In this document: positions 37,374 through 45,843 of the stretch, piece after piece
How the letters are laid out: each line of letters starts with the position of its first letter
Position numbering within the stretch: position 1 is the stretch's first letter
Assembly (NCBI RefSeq): GCF_029892515.1
Contig: NZ_JARXVF010000003.1
Span: 558,001 to 622,000, forward strand
DNA: 64,000 nucleotides
Source of the DNA: Pseudaminobacter soli (ex Li et al. 2025)
Lineage (GTDB): Bacteria > Pseudomonadota > Alphaproteobacteria > Rhizobiales > Rhizobiaceae
Reading direction: 5' to 3'
Notes under the pieces: generated by a model
Databases searched by the model: none
What the model was told of the DNA's origin: nothing
The model's input: the letters and a program-made list of their open reading frames with translations, nothing else
Made by a program: the position numbers and the translations under genes

Positions 37374-38090
37374 ATGCTGACGCGTCGTCTTTTCTGCCGT
37401 TGCCTGCCGCTTGCGGCCGTCGCGACATTTGCCGCAACCGAAAGCCAAGCACAGACATCCGACTGTGCGGTGTTCACGCCGGAGCGACAGAAGGAAATCA
37501 CTCCGGACCAGGCTATCGCGCTGCTCAAGGCCGGCAATCAGCGCTTCGTGGACGGCAAGACCATCAATTGCGACCTGATGGCCCAGGTCAAGCAAACGGC
37601 TGGCGGACAAGCGCCATTTGCCGCGATCGTGGGGTGCATGGATTCCCGGGTGCCTCCCGAGCTCGTCTTCGATCAGCGCATTGGCGACATTTTCAGCGTC
37701 CGCGTCGCCGGCAACGTGATCAATGACGACATCGTCGGCAGCCTCGAATATGCCACGCAGGTTGTCGGTTCCCGTGCGATCGTCGTGCTGGGTCACAGCG
37801 AATGCGGCGCTGTGAAGGGCGCAATCGACGATGTTCACCTCGGAAAGCTGACCGGCCTCCTGGAGCGTATCGAACCTGCGGTGAAGGCCGCGGCGGATGG
37901 CCAAAAGCACAGTTCCAAGGACAAGCGGCTCGTCCAGACCGTCGCGGAAACGAACGCCCGGATGGGAATCGAGGACCTCTTGTCGCAAAGCTCGATCCTC
38001 AAGGAACTCACCGACAAGGGCGAGTTGCGCATCGTTGCGGCCATGCATGATGTGGCGACGGGGCAGGTGAATTTCCTCACTCCCTCATAG
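37374..38090 (+). CDS. Exported beta-class carbonic anhydrase
   Basis: Interconverts CO2 and bicarbonate. The 238-residue protein has zinc-ligand motifs C88-x-D90-x-R92 (GCMDSRVPPE) and H141-x-x-C144 (LGHSECGAV). Unusually it carries an N-terminal export signal: MLTRRLFCRCLPLAAVATFA, a twin-arginine-like start with an A-x-A cleavage region near residue 26, so it is probably periplasmic. A DUF1697 gene follows after 20 bp and may be cotranscribed. Confidence 0.92.
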   Translation: MLTRRLFCRCLPLAAVATFAATESQAQTSDCAVFTPERQKEITPDQAIALLKAGNQRFVDGKTINCDLMAQVKQTAGGQAPFAAIVGCMDSRVPPELVFDQRIGDIFSVRVAGNVINDDIVGSLEYATQVVGSRAIVVLGHSECGAVKGAIDDVHLGKLTGLLERIEPAVKAAADGQKHSSKDKRLVQTVAETNARMGIEDLLSQSSILKELTDKGELRIVAAMHDVATGQVNFLTPS

Positions 38091-38110
38091 CAGCAGCAAT
38101 CGGAGTTTTG

Positions 38111-38656
38111 GTGAGAACATTCATCGCGCTGTTTCGCGGCATCAATGTCGGCGGCATCAACATCATCAAGATGGCCGAGCTGAAGGCGCTCTTCGGCGAA
38201 CTCGGCTTTACCAGTTCGCAAACCTACGTGCAGAGCGGCAATGTCGTGTTTCGTGCCCCCGAAGCGGGCAATGACAGTCTGGCGATGACAATCGGCGAGG
38301 CCGTGAAGGCCCGTTTTGGTTTCGCGCCACACATTATCGTTCGCGACACGGCCGAATGGAGCGAGATCATCGTTGCCAACCCGTTTCCCGATTTCAACCT
38401 CCCAAAGAACCTTCACGCCTACATTCTCGACACCGAGCCCGGCGCCGCGAGCATCGACGAGTTGGCTGGCAAGGAGCGGGTAGCAGGCGAATATGCGATC
38501 AAGGGGAGGGTGCTGTATCTCTACACGCCCGAGGGGTTGCTTAAATCGAACCTGCCGGCGCTGTTAGAGCGAACGCTGCGCGTGCCCATGACAGCCCGCA
38601 ACTGGAACACTGTCCTGGCGCTCCAGTCCCTGGCTGCGGCGGCAGCGGAAAATTAG
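38111..38656 (+). CDS. DUF1697 protein
   Basis: A 181-residue protein of the uncharacterised DUF1697 family: TFIALFRGINVGGINIIKM at the N-terminus, YVQSGNVVF near residue 40 and the C-terminal TARNWNTVLAL. The GTG at 38111 is five bases from CGGAG and was preferred over the TTG at 38108. The function is unknown. Confidence 0.9.
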   Translation: MRTFIALFRGINVGGINIIKMAELKALFGELGFTSSQTYVQSGNVVFRAPEAGNDSLAMTIGEAVKARFGFAPHIIVRDTAEWSEIIVANPFPDFNLPKNLHAYILDTEPGAASIDELAGKERVAGEYAIKGRVLYLYTPEGLLKSNLPALLERTLRVPMTARNWNTVLALQSLAAAAAEN

Positions 38657-38735
38657 TCCAGAAGCGTCGGGCGGCACACAATCTTCACGTATTGGGGGTA
38701 GTTGGCCCTCGTTGGGATCTCCGGGGGCAATTCAA

Positions 38736-39512
38736 GTGCGTGTGAATTCGCTTATGCGAAGATTGGAAGCGATCTCGCTTATGCGCAAGTTCGAGGCGAT
38801 GTCGGTGTTCAGACAGGCTTCGGTGATCGTGTTCCTTGCGCTTGTTGGCGCCGACCTTCTGACGACGATTTTCTACGGCATTTTCTTTTCCGACCGCTAT
38901 CTGCTCGACATCGTTTTGACGAGCATCATCGTGATCATTGTCGGCTATCCGCTTGCCTATTTCTTCCTCGGTCAGAACGTAAGATTGCGTCAGATGGCAG
39001 TGGAACTCGATCGCGTGGCGCGGATAGACGATTTGACCGGCCTCTATAACCGCCGCACCTTCTTCAGCGAGTGCGAGACTGCCATCAAGGGACTGGGAGA
39101 GGGTGCTTTCCTTTATGTCGACGTCGACCACTTCAAGAAACTGAACGACCGCTTCGGCCACGCCGCCGGCGATTCAGTGCTGCGGGAGTTCGGCGACGTT
39201 ATTTCCGTCTGCGTTCGCGGCGGCGACGTGGCCGCGCGGCTCGGCGGTGAGGAGTTCGGGATTTACCTGGCGCATGCCGATCTCGCGAATGCCCTCAAGG
39301 TGGCCGAGCGGATCCGCAAGCGATCCCTCCGTATAGGGCCGGCCGTCGGTCTTGATGACGTGTTGGTTACGGTCAGCATCGGCATTGCCATGCGCGACCA
39401 GGGCCAGACGCTCGACGAACTGATGCAACTGGCCGACGAGAACCTCTACGTCGCCAAGGAGCAGGGGCGCGATCGCGTCGTTTCGGGCATTTCTGGCAAG
39501 CGGGCAGCCTGA
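38736..39512 (+). CDS. Membrane-bound diguanylate cyclase (GGDEF)
   Basis: Makes the second messenger c-di-GMP. Two N-terminal membrane helices (about residues 28-80) are followed by a GGDEF domain beginning DDLTGLYNRRTF. The catalytic motif is GGEEF near residue 170, and five residues before it is R-G-G-D, an intact RxxD inhibitory site, so the enzyme should be active and product-inhibited. There is no sensory domain beyond the membrane region. The start is uncertain: GTG 38736 follows CGGGGG at good spacing, while ATG 38754 lacks a site. Confidence 0.88.
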   Translation: MRVNSLMRRLEAISLMRKFEAMSVFRQASVIVFLALVGADLLTTIFYGIFFSDRYLLDIVLTSIIVIIVGYPLAYFFLGQNVRLRQMAVELDRVARIDDLTGLYNRRTFFSECETAIKGLGEGAFLYVDVDHFKKLNDRFGHAAGDSVLREFGDVISVCVRGGDVAARLGGEEFGIYLAHADLANALKVAERIRKRSLRIGPAVGLDDVLVTVSIGIAMRDQGQTLDELMQLADENLYVAKEQGRDRVVSGISGKRAA

Positions 39513-39696
39513 CGTTCGACCATTGCCGGCGGCGTCCATTTTGCGCTGCAACATTAATTTGGTTGCTTTTCTAGGCCAGATCGGCCATATGCGGCCCCAT
39601 AAGGCGCTTGGGCCGGCCTTCCGGCTTTCCCCTTCGATGGGACAGGTTGCGTCTGATTTCTCCCTCTTGATCGATTGGTCAATGGAGAAAAGCCCT

Positions 39697-39834
39697 GTGG
39701 ACATGGAGTCTGCAGGCACGACAGCGCAACCGTGCGAGCTTTGTTTCAGCTCGCCGCCTTGTCGTTTCCATAAGATCATTTCGCCGGCAGGTAGCGCCTT
39801 GCCGCGATCATTGCTTGCGGCCAAGGCCGCGTGA
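39697..39834 (+). CDS. 45-residue Cys-rich small ORF overlapping rhlE
   Basis: A short ORF with GTG start nine bases after GGAG. It contains QPCELCFSSPPCRFHK, a C-x2-C-x5-C cluster suggestive of metal binding, and a C-terminal LLAAKAA. Its stop overlaps the rhlE GTG start by 4 bp (GTGA), suggesting coupled translation. It could be a true small protein or a regulatory leader peptide; I do not recognise a family. The rest of the 318-bp gap after the diguanylate cyclase shows no other gene. Confidence 0.5.
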   Translation: MDMESAGTTAQPCELCFSSPPCRFHKIISPAGSALPRSLLAAKAA

Positions 39835-41243
39835 AAGAGAACAAATTGACGATTGAAAACACTGCGGAGCTGACCGGCTTCGCCAAACTTGGAATTATCG
39901 GCCCGCTGCTCAAGACCACCGCTGCGGCGGGCTTTGATCAGCCGAAGCCTATCCAGGCCGAGGCCATCCCTTCGCTTCTCGACGGGCTAGACGTGCTGGC
40001 CATCGCCCAGACGGGCTCGGGCAAGACGGCTGCGTTCAGCCTGCCGATCCTGACCAAGATCATCGGCCTTGGCACGAAGCGCCTGCCGAAGACGGCGCGC
40101 GCGCTGATCCTTGCGCCGACGCGCGAGCTTGCCGTGCAGATCGAAGACACGATCCGGGTGCTGACCAAGGGATTGCATGTCTCCACCGCACTGGTGCTTG
40201 GCGGCGTGTCGCGCTTCAGCCAGGTCAAGAAGATGGCGCCCGGCGTCGACGTTCTGATCGCCACGCCCGGCCGTCTCACCGACCTCGTGCGCGAGGGTGA
40301 GGTGAACCTCTCCGATACGCGCTTCCTGGTGCTCGACGAAGCCGACCGCATGCTGGACATGGGCTTCATCCATGACGTGAAGCGGCTGGCTAAGGCCACC
40401 CACAAGGACCGCCAGACGGCGCTGTTCTCGGCGACCATGCCCGAGGAAATCGCCGCACTCGCCGAAGGCGTGATGAAGAAGCCTGTCCGCATCGAAGTTG
40501 CGCCGCAGGGCACGACCGCTGCCGAGATCAAGCAGAGCGTGGTGCTGGCCCGCACCAAGCAGAAGCGCAAAATCCTCTCCACCATGCTGGCCGATGAAGC
40601 GATGCGGCAGGTGATGGTTTTTGCGCGCACGAAGCATGGTGCTGATCGCGTGACCCGCGACCTCGAGCGCGACGGCTTCGAAGCTGCGGTTATCCACGGC
40701 AACAAGTCGCAGAATGCCCGTCAGAAGGCTCTGAACGGTTTTCGCGATGGCTCGGTGCGCATCCTGGTTGCCACGGACATCGCCGCGCGCGGCATCGACG
40801 TTCCGGGCATCAGCCATGTGATCAATTTCGACCTGCCTGACGAGGCGGAAAGCTATGTGCACCGCATCGGCCGCACCGGCCGCAATGGCGCCGACGGCAC
40901 CGCGATCACGCTCTGCGACCCGGCCGAGAACGCCAAGCTGCGCCAGGTCGAAAAGATCATCCGCATGAAGCTGCCGGTCGCGGCCGACCATCTCGGCGAG
41001 CCCGATCCGCAGTCCGCGCCGCGCGCGCCCGGCGCGCGTGCGCCGATGGAAGCAGCCAATGATCGCGCTGCTCCGCGTGGTGAAAAGCAGCAGCGCCCGC
41101 AGGGCCAGAAGCCGTCGCGCAATGGTTTTGGCAAGAAGCAGGCCGCGGGCGAAAATGGCGGCGACAAGCCCATGAGCCGCAAGCCGTTTCGCGGCAAGCG
41201 CAAAGGGTTTGGCGGCCGCAAGCCGGCGACGCGCGCTGCCTGA
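39831..41243 (+). CDS. rhlE: DEAD-box RNA helicase, RhlE type
   Basis: ATP-dependent RNA unwinding enzyme for ribosome assembly and mRNA turnover, often cold-induced. The 470-residue protein has the Q motif (GFDQPKPIQAEAIP), Walker A AQTGSGKT, APTRELAVQI, DEAD in LVLDEADRML, SAT, ATDIAARGIDVPG and HRIGRTGRNG. A basic low-complexity tail (GEKQQRPQGQKPSRNG.., ending RKGFGGRKPATRAA) fits RNA binding. GTG 39831 overlaps the upstream small ORF; a TTG at 39846 is an alternative start. Confidence 0.93.
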   Translation: MKENKLTIENTAELTGFAKLGIIGPLLKTTAAAGFDQPKPIQAEAIPSLLDGLDVLAIAQTGSGKTAAFSLPILTKIIGLGTKRLPKTARALILAPTRELAVQIEDTIRVLTKGLHVSTALVLGGVSRFSQVKKMAPGVDVLIATPGRLTDLVREGEVNLSDTRFLVLDEADRMLDMGFIHDVKRLAKATHKDRQTALFSATMPEEIAALAEGVMKKPVRIEVAPQGTTAAEIKQSVVLARTKQKRKILSTMLADEAMRQVMVFARTKHGADRVTRDLERDGFEAAVIHGNKSQNARQKALNGFRDGSVRILVATDIAARGIDVPGISHVINFDLPDEAESYVHRIGRTGRNGADGTAITLCDPAENAKLRQVEKIIRMKLPVAADHLGEPDPQSAPRAPGARAPMEAANDRAAPRGEKQQRPQGQKPSRNGFGKKQAAGENGGDKPMSRKPFRGKRKGFGGRKPATRAA

Positions 41244-41270
41244 CGGCTCGCCCGATAAGCGTTGAGAAGA

Positions 41271-41306
41271 AGAACGGCCGGGGCGATGCCCCGGCCGTTC
41301 TTTTTT
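41271..41306. terminator. Strong terminator between rhlE and the convergent hydrolase
   Basis: A perfect 14-bp stem AGAACGGCCGGGGC / GCCCCGGCCGTTCT with a 3-nt loop is followed by five T. The T-tract overlaps the stop codon of the minus-strand hydrolase gene. Confidence 0.92.
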
Positions 41307-42279
41307 AGTCGACCATAGCCTTGATCCAGACTTCGATCCGCTGGGCAAGGAACTGCGTGGTGGAGGGCGACATCGCGTCGCCCGCAATGACGTGATTGTC
41401 TGGGTCGCCGGTGGCCTCGACCGGAACCAGCTCATGATAGGCGCCCCAGCGCGCGGCGATTTCGCGCGTCAGGTCCTGCCGGGTAACGCGGTCCGAATCC
41501 GAGAAGATGAAGAGCGTCGGTATCTTGACGTTCTCCACCGGCGCCTTGCGGGCGAGGTCGGTCAAGGCTGCCATGGGCAGCAAGGCGCTGGTCGGATAGC
41601 TCGTCGTCCAGAGTTTTTCGTGCAGCGCGTTGCGCGGCGTAAAACTGCGTTCCTTGCCGGCAATCAACTGGGCAATCTGTTTGCCCCAGGGCATCGTCAG
41701 TATTTCCGAGCCGGCGGCTCGGACACCGAAATTCGGCGAGATCAAAGCCATTGCAGCGACGCCTTCGGATGCGCCGGATCTTGAGGCTGCCTCGACGGCC
41801 AGTGCCGCGCCGGTCGAAGTGGCGATGACCACGACTTTCTCGCCGATCTCGCGGCCAATGGCGATGGCTTCGGCATAGTCATTGATCCAGTCGTTGACGC
41901 TGGCGGTGGCCATCGCCGCGCCGTCCTGCCCGTGGCCTTTCAGGCGCGTGTAGAAAAGGTTGGCATCGAGCGCGTTGGCGACTTCGTCGGGCAAGGGGCG
42001 AACCTCACCCTTGGAGGCGGAAAATCCGTGGATGTAGACGATCGAGATCGGGGTCTTGGCATGGATCATCGGATCGGCCCAGATGATCTCCTTCTCCAGC
42101 CCGTCGCGGATGCCGGGTACTTTGCCTTCAGTTCTTTCGAGATAGGCTTGAGGATCGTCCCCGATCACGCTCGGGTCGAAAGTCACGCTCGTATCGGCGG
42201 GCACGCGCGGGCCCAGGATGAACAGCAGGACAAGCGCGACAAGCAGAATAAGGATTGCGATCACGATGCGACGCCCCAA
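41305..42279 (-). CDS. Membrane-anchored alpha/beta hydrolase
   Basis: A 324-residue hydrolase with an N-terminal membrane anchor (RRIVIAILILLVALVLLFIL) and a soluble domain likely facing the periplasm. Visible elements are IVYIHGFSASKGE, FYTRLKGHGQDG, a nucleophile region VIATSTGAALA (T-S-T-G in place of the usual G-x-S-x-G), SDSDRV and the catalytic His in DPDNHVIAG. The TTG at 42279 is preceded by CTGGAGG at ideal spacing; an upstream TTG at 42354 is less likely. Substrate unknown. Confidence 0.82.
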   Translation of the reverse strand: MGRRIVIAILILLVALVLLFILGPRVPADTSVTFDPSVIGDDPQAYLERTEGKVPGIRDGLEKEIIWADPMIHAKTPISIVYIHGFSASKGEVRPLPDEVANALDANLFYTRLKGHGQDGAAMATASVNDWINDYAEAIAIGREIGEKVVVIATSTGAALAVEAASRSGASEGVAAMALISPNFGVRAAGSEILTMPWGKQIAQLIAGKERSFTPRNALHEKLWTTSYPTSALLPMAALTDLARKAPVENVKIPTLFIFSDSDRVTRQDLTREIAARWGAYHELVPVEATGDPDNHVIAGDAMSPSTTQFLAQRIEVWIKAMVD

Positions 42280-42605
42280 GGCGGAAACCTCCAGAATGAA
42301 GTGCCAGCGCCGGCCTGGTGGGGCGATATGAGGCAGCGGACGCGGCCGAATCAACCCCCTTCAACTACAGATTTCCAGAATCGGCGCCAAGCGTATTTCT
42401 GGCGGCGAGGTGAGATGGCTTGGTCCCGCGGCTTACGGCGCAGCATGTTTTTTATCCTGCCGGGGCTTTGGCGAGCCATTCATTTGCGCGTTGCCGCGGC
42501 AACCGGGAACGTAGCGGGCTCATTGTTCATTGAACGCGCAAATTCATGCCTTGAAAGCATGCCCGGCGGTTTTTACTGTCTTGGGATAAAGACAAGGAAT
42601 TTCCC
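42280..42605. other. Divergent intergenic region before cysK
   Basis: A 326-bp stretch between the TTG-started hydrolase and cysK without a convincing ORF. It contains GTTCATTGAAC (near 42523), a short palindrome that may be a regulator site, and a GGGATAAAGACAAGGAA segment just before the cysK ATG. Confidence 0.4.
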
Positions 42606-43640
42606 ATGTTTCGTTCGGTGATCGACGCAATCGGCAATACACCGCTGATCCGGCTGAGGCGCGCCTCGGAAGAGACCGGTTGCGAAATCCTCGGCAAGGC
42701 CGAGTTCATGAATCCGGGCCAGTCGGTGAAGGACCGCGCCGGCCTGTTCATCATCCAGGATGCCGAGAAGAAGGGCCTGCTGAAGCCCGGCGGAGTGATC
42801 GTCGAAGGCACGGCTGGCAATACCGGCATCGGGCTCACCGTCGTCGCCAAGGCGCTGGGCTATCGCACCGTCATCGTCATTCCCGACACGCAGAGCCAGG
42901 AAAAGAAGGACGCGCTGCGGCTGCTTGGCGCCGAGCTGATCGAGGTTCCGGCCGTGCCGTACAAGAACCCGAACAACTATGTGAAAGTGTCGGGGCGCCT
43001 TGCCGAACAACTGGCAAAGTCCGACCCCAACGGCGCGATCTGGGCCAACCAGTTCGACAACATCGCAAACCGCGACGGCCATATCCGTACGACCGCGCAG
43101 GAGATCTGGGCGCAGACCGACGGCAAGGTCGACGGCTTCGTCTCGGCCGTAGGCACCGGCGGCACGCTGGCCGGCGTGGGAATCGGCCTCAAGGAAAAGA
43201 ACCGAAACGTGAAGATCGCGCTCGGCGACCCGCTGGGCGCAGCACTCTTCAGCTACTACACCACCGGTGAACTCAAGGCCGAGGGCAGCTCCATCACCGA
43301 AGGCATCGGGCAGGGGCGCATCACGGCCAATCTCGAAGGGTTCACGCCTGATTTCTCCTATCAGATCCCCGATGCCGAGGCGCTGCCGGTCATCTTCGAT
43401 CTGGTGCAGGAAGAGGGGCTTTGCCTCGGCGGTTCGACCGGCATCAACATTGCCGGAGCCATTCGCCTCGCCCGCGAGCTCGGCCCTGGCCACACCATCG
43501 TGACGATCCTGTGCGACTATGGTACGCGCTATCAGTCCAAACTCTTCAATCCGGATTTCCTGCGGACGAAGGACCTGCCGATTCCCGAATGGATGGATCG
43601 ACAGCCCGATATTTCAGTGCCTTTCGAGGAGGTCGCCTAG
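42606..43640 (+). CDS. cysK: Cysteine synthase
   Basis: PLP enzyme making cysteine from O-acetylserine and sulfide. The 344-residue protein has the PLP lysine in GQSVKDRAG at residue 42, the GTAGNTGIG phosphate loop and VGTGGTLAG. It is about 30 residues longer than E. coli CysK, with an extra C-terminal segment, as in a rhizobial subgroup. Its stop overlaps the next start by one base, so AlaX translation is coupled to it. AAGGAA lies before the ATG. Confidence 0.9.
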   Translation: MFRSVIDAIGNTPLIRLRRASEETGCEILGKAEFMNPGQSVKDRAGLFIIQDAEKKGLLKPGGVIVEGTAGNTGIGLTVVAKALGYRTVIVIPDTQSQEKKDALRLLGAELIEVPAVPYKNPNNYVKVSGRLAEQLAKSDPNGAIWANQFDNIANRDGHIRTTAQEIWAQTDGKVDGFVSAVGTGGTLAGVGIGLKEKNRNVKIALGDPLGAALFSYYTTGELKAEGSSITEGIGQGRITANLEGFTPDFSYQIPDAEALPVIFDLVQEEGLCLGGSTGINIAGAIRLARELGPGHTIVTILCDYGTRYQSKLFNPDFLRTKDLPIPEWMDRQPDISVPFEEVA

Positions 43641-44383
43641 TGGCCCATACGACGAATACAGTTTTCCGCGACGATGCGTATCTCGCGGAGACGGATGCGG
43701 TCGTGGTCGCGATCAACGACCGCGGCGGCATCATCCTCGACCGCACGAATTTCTACGCAACCTCCGGCGGTCAGCCCGGCGATACCGGTTTTCTGATCCG
43801 GACCGATGGCAGCCGTATCGCGATTGCCGCAACGATTACGGGCGAGACCAAGAATGAGATCATCCACGTGCCGGCGGCCGGCGAAGCGTTGCCGGAGCCG
43901 GGCGAAAAGCTGGGACTATCGATCGACTGGCCGCGCCGGCATCTTCTGATGCGCATGCACACGGCCTGCCATCTGCTGACCGTGGTGTGCCCGTTCCCGA
44001 TCACCGGCGCTTCGGTCGCCGAGGACGATTCACGCGTCGATTTCGATATCCCGGAAACTGGCTTCAACAAGGAAGAAGTCACCGCCCGCCTCATGGAACT
44101 GGTCAAGGCTGACCATCCGGTGTTCACCCGGTTGATCACCGATGACGAGCTTGTCGCCAATCCGGGGCTGGTAAAATCCAAGAATGTCCGCCCGCCGGTG
44201 GGCACCGGGCAGATTAGGCTCGTCTGCATCGGCGACAATGGCGTCATCGACAGCCAGCCCTGCGGCGGCACGCATGTGCGCAGCACGGGCGAGGTCGGCG
44301 AAATTCACATCGGCAAGATCGAGAAGAAGGGACGCGAAAACCGCCGCTTTCGCATCCGCTTCGGTCCGCCGCCGGCGCAGTAG
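43640..44383 (+). CDS. alaX: Stand-alone alanyl-tRNA editing protein AlaX
   Basis: Hydrolyses mischarged Ser-tRNA-Ala (and Gly-tRNA-Ala), acting in trans to AlaRS. The 247-residue protein has the zinc/catalytic motif HxxxH at residues 107-111 (MHTACHLL) and C-x-x-x-H at 208-212 (PCGGTHVR), plus the GGQP segment at 43-46. The GTG at 43640 sits 7 bases after GAGGAGG and overlaps the cysK stop (TAGTG). Length fits the AlaX-M type. Confidence 0.93.
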   Translation: MAHTTNTVFRDDAYLAETDAVVVAINDRGGIILDRTNFYATSGGQPGDTGFLIRTDGSRIAIAATITGETKNEIIHVPAAGEALPEPGEKLGLSIDWPRRHLLMRMHTACHLLTVVCPFPITGASVAEDDSRVDFDIPETGFNKEEVTARLMELVKADHPVFTRLITDDELVANPGLVKSKNVRPPVGTGQIRLVCIGDNGVIDSQPCGGTHVRSTGEVGEIHIGKIEKKGRENRRFRIRFGPPPAQ

Positions 44384-44407
44384 ACGCGCCGCTGGGGGAG
44401 TTTGCGC

Positions 44408-44728
44408 TCAGGTCTGAGGGAGCGCCTGGCGCATTTCGTAGAAGGTGGCGCGTTCGTCCCAGCGGATCAGAAGCTCCTGGGCGGCGCGGGGCACCGAAAC
44501 TGTGTCGTCGGCCTCGGCTTTCTGCGGAGACGGCCGCTTAGGGCCGTCGAAAGTCATCACCCAGATGAATTCGACCTCCTCGTCCGAAACGCGACGCAGA
44601 AGCTCCATGTTCTGATACCCGGGGAGCCGAAGCCCCTCGACGGCAGGAAATATCAAGCTCTCGACAAGCCGCTCATAAGCGTCGGCATTGTCAGGGGTGG
44701 TATAGCTTCGCCAAATCCGTCTGATCAC
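44408..44728 (-). CDS. Small ABM-like (dimeric alpha/beta barrel) protein
   Basis: A 106-residue protein starting with GTG (VIRRIWRSYTTPDNADAYERL) and ending in RWDERATFYEMRQALPQT. The layout matches the antibiotic-biosynthesis-monooxygenase-like dimeric barrel proteins found in rhizobia. AGAAGG precedes the GTG at proper spacing; an ORF extension to 44857 has no such support. The function is unknown and the family call is tentative. Confidence 0.7.
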   Translation of the reverse strand: MIRRIWRSYTTPDNADAYERLVESLIFPAVEGLRLPGYQNMELLRRVSDEEVEFIWVMTFDGPKRPSPQKAEADDTVSVPRAAQELLIRWDERATFYEMRQALPQT

Positions 44729-44977
44729 ACTTATTTGCCTTCTTCGTACCGCATCTTCACCCCAAGCAGGCCCGAAGTGGGATGTTTTGCACGTAGGTGC
44801 AAGATGCAGCTGATCAAAAAATGACAGAATTGTGTAAGCCTGAGCCTCTGCGGACACAGCCCGCCTTGTGCTCGAACAAGACCTCGCCGGCCTTCTTGGT
44901 ATAGTCTGAACCTGTTGCGGATTCGCCAGCTGCTACCTATTCATTCAAGTGGTAGGCCGAGAACAGGGGAGTGAGAG

Positions 44978-45823
44978 ATGCCCGAGACCAGCCCGTTCGT
45001 AGTCGATGCCGATTGGCTGCAATCGAGACTGGGGGCGCCAGGGCTCTCGATCGTCGATGCATCCTGGTATCTTCCGGCCCAAAAGCGCGATGCGCGCGCC
45101 GAATATGATGCGGCGCATATTCCGGGCGCCATCTTCTTCGACCTCGACCGGGTGGTCGACCCGGACTCGAACCTGCCTCATATGCTGCCGCGCCCCGGAA
45201 TATTCGCCCAGCATGTAGGCCCCATGGGCATTTCCGCCGACGACACGATCGTGGTCTATGACGGGCCGGGCTTCTTCTCCGCGCCGCGCGTCTGGTGGAT
45301 GTTCCGAACCATGGGCGTCTATCAGGTCTATGTGCTGGACGGCGGCTTCGATCGCTGGAGAGCCGATGGCCGGTTGGTGACGGCGGAGCCGACGAAGACC
45401 GCCCCCAACGTCTTCTATCCCAATTTCGACGCCTCTGGCGTGGCTTCCCTCGAAGACATGCGCAGCATCGTCGAGACGGCTTCCAGTCAGATCGCTGACG
45501 CGCGCTCGCCCGGGCGTTTTGCCGGAACCGATCCGGAGCCGCGCCCCGGCATTCGCGCCGGCCACATGCCGGGCGCCAGGAACGTGCCTTATTCGGCTTT
45601 GTCGCAGAATGGCGAATTGCTGCCACTCGAGCGTCTTAAGGAAGTGCTGGAGGGCGCCGGCATCGACCTCAGCAAACCGGTGGTGACGTCCTGCGGTTCG
45701 GGCGTTACGGCGGCGGTGATCACGCTTGCGCTTGAAAGCCTGGGCCACACCAACAACCGGCTCTATGACGGTTCGTGGACCGAATGGGGCGCGCAGGCCG
45801 ACACGCCGGTGGCCAAAGACTAG
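44978..45823 (+). CDS. sseA: 3-mercaptopyruvate sulfurtransferase
   Basis: Two rhodanese domains in 281 residues. The N-terminal inactive domain contains IVDASWYLPAQKRDAR, and the C-terminal one carries the active-site loop CGSGVTA near residue 239, the form specific to mercaptopyruvate sulfurtransferases. It moves sulfur from 3-mercaptopyruvate, a cysteine breakdown product, to acceptors. It lies near cysK and alaX on the same strand, a plausible sulfur amino-acid neighbourhood. An acetyltransferase gene follows after 20 bp. Confidence 0.93.
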   Translation: MPETSPFVVDADWLQSRLGAPGLSIVDASWYLPAQKRDARAEYDAAHIPGAIFFDLDRVVDPDSNLPHMLPRPGIFAQHVGPMGISADDTIVVYDGPGFFSAPRVWWMFRTMGVYQVYVLDGGFDRWRADGRLVTAEPTKTAPNVFYPNFDASGVASLEDMRSIVETASSQIADARSPGRFAGTDPEPRPGIRAGHMPGARNVPYSALSQNGELLPLERLKEVLEGAGIDLSKPVVTSCGSGVTAAVITLALESLGHTNNRLYDGSWTEWGAQADTPVAKD

Positions 45824-45843
45824 GCCAGAGACTAGGAATGAAA

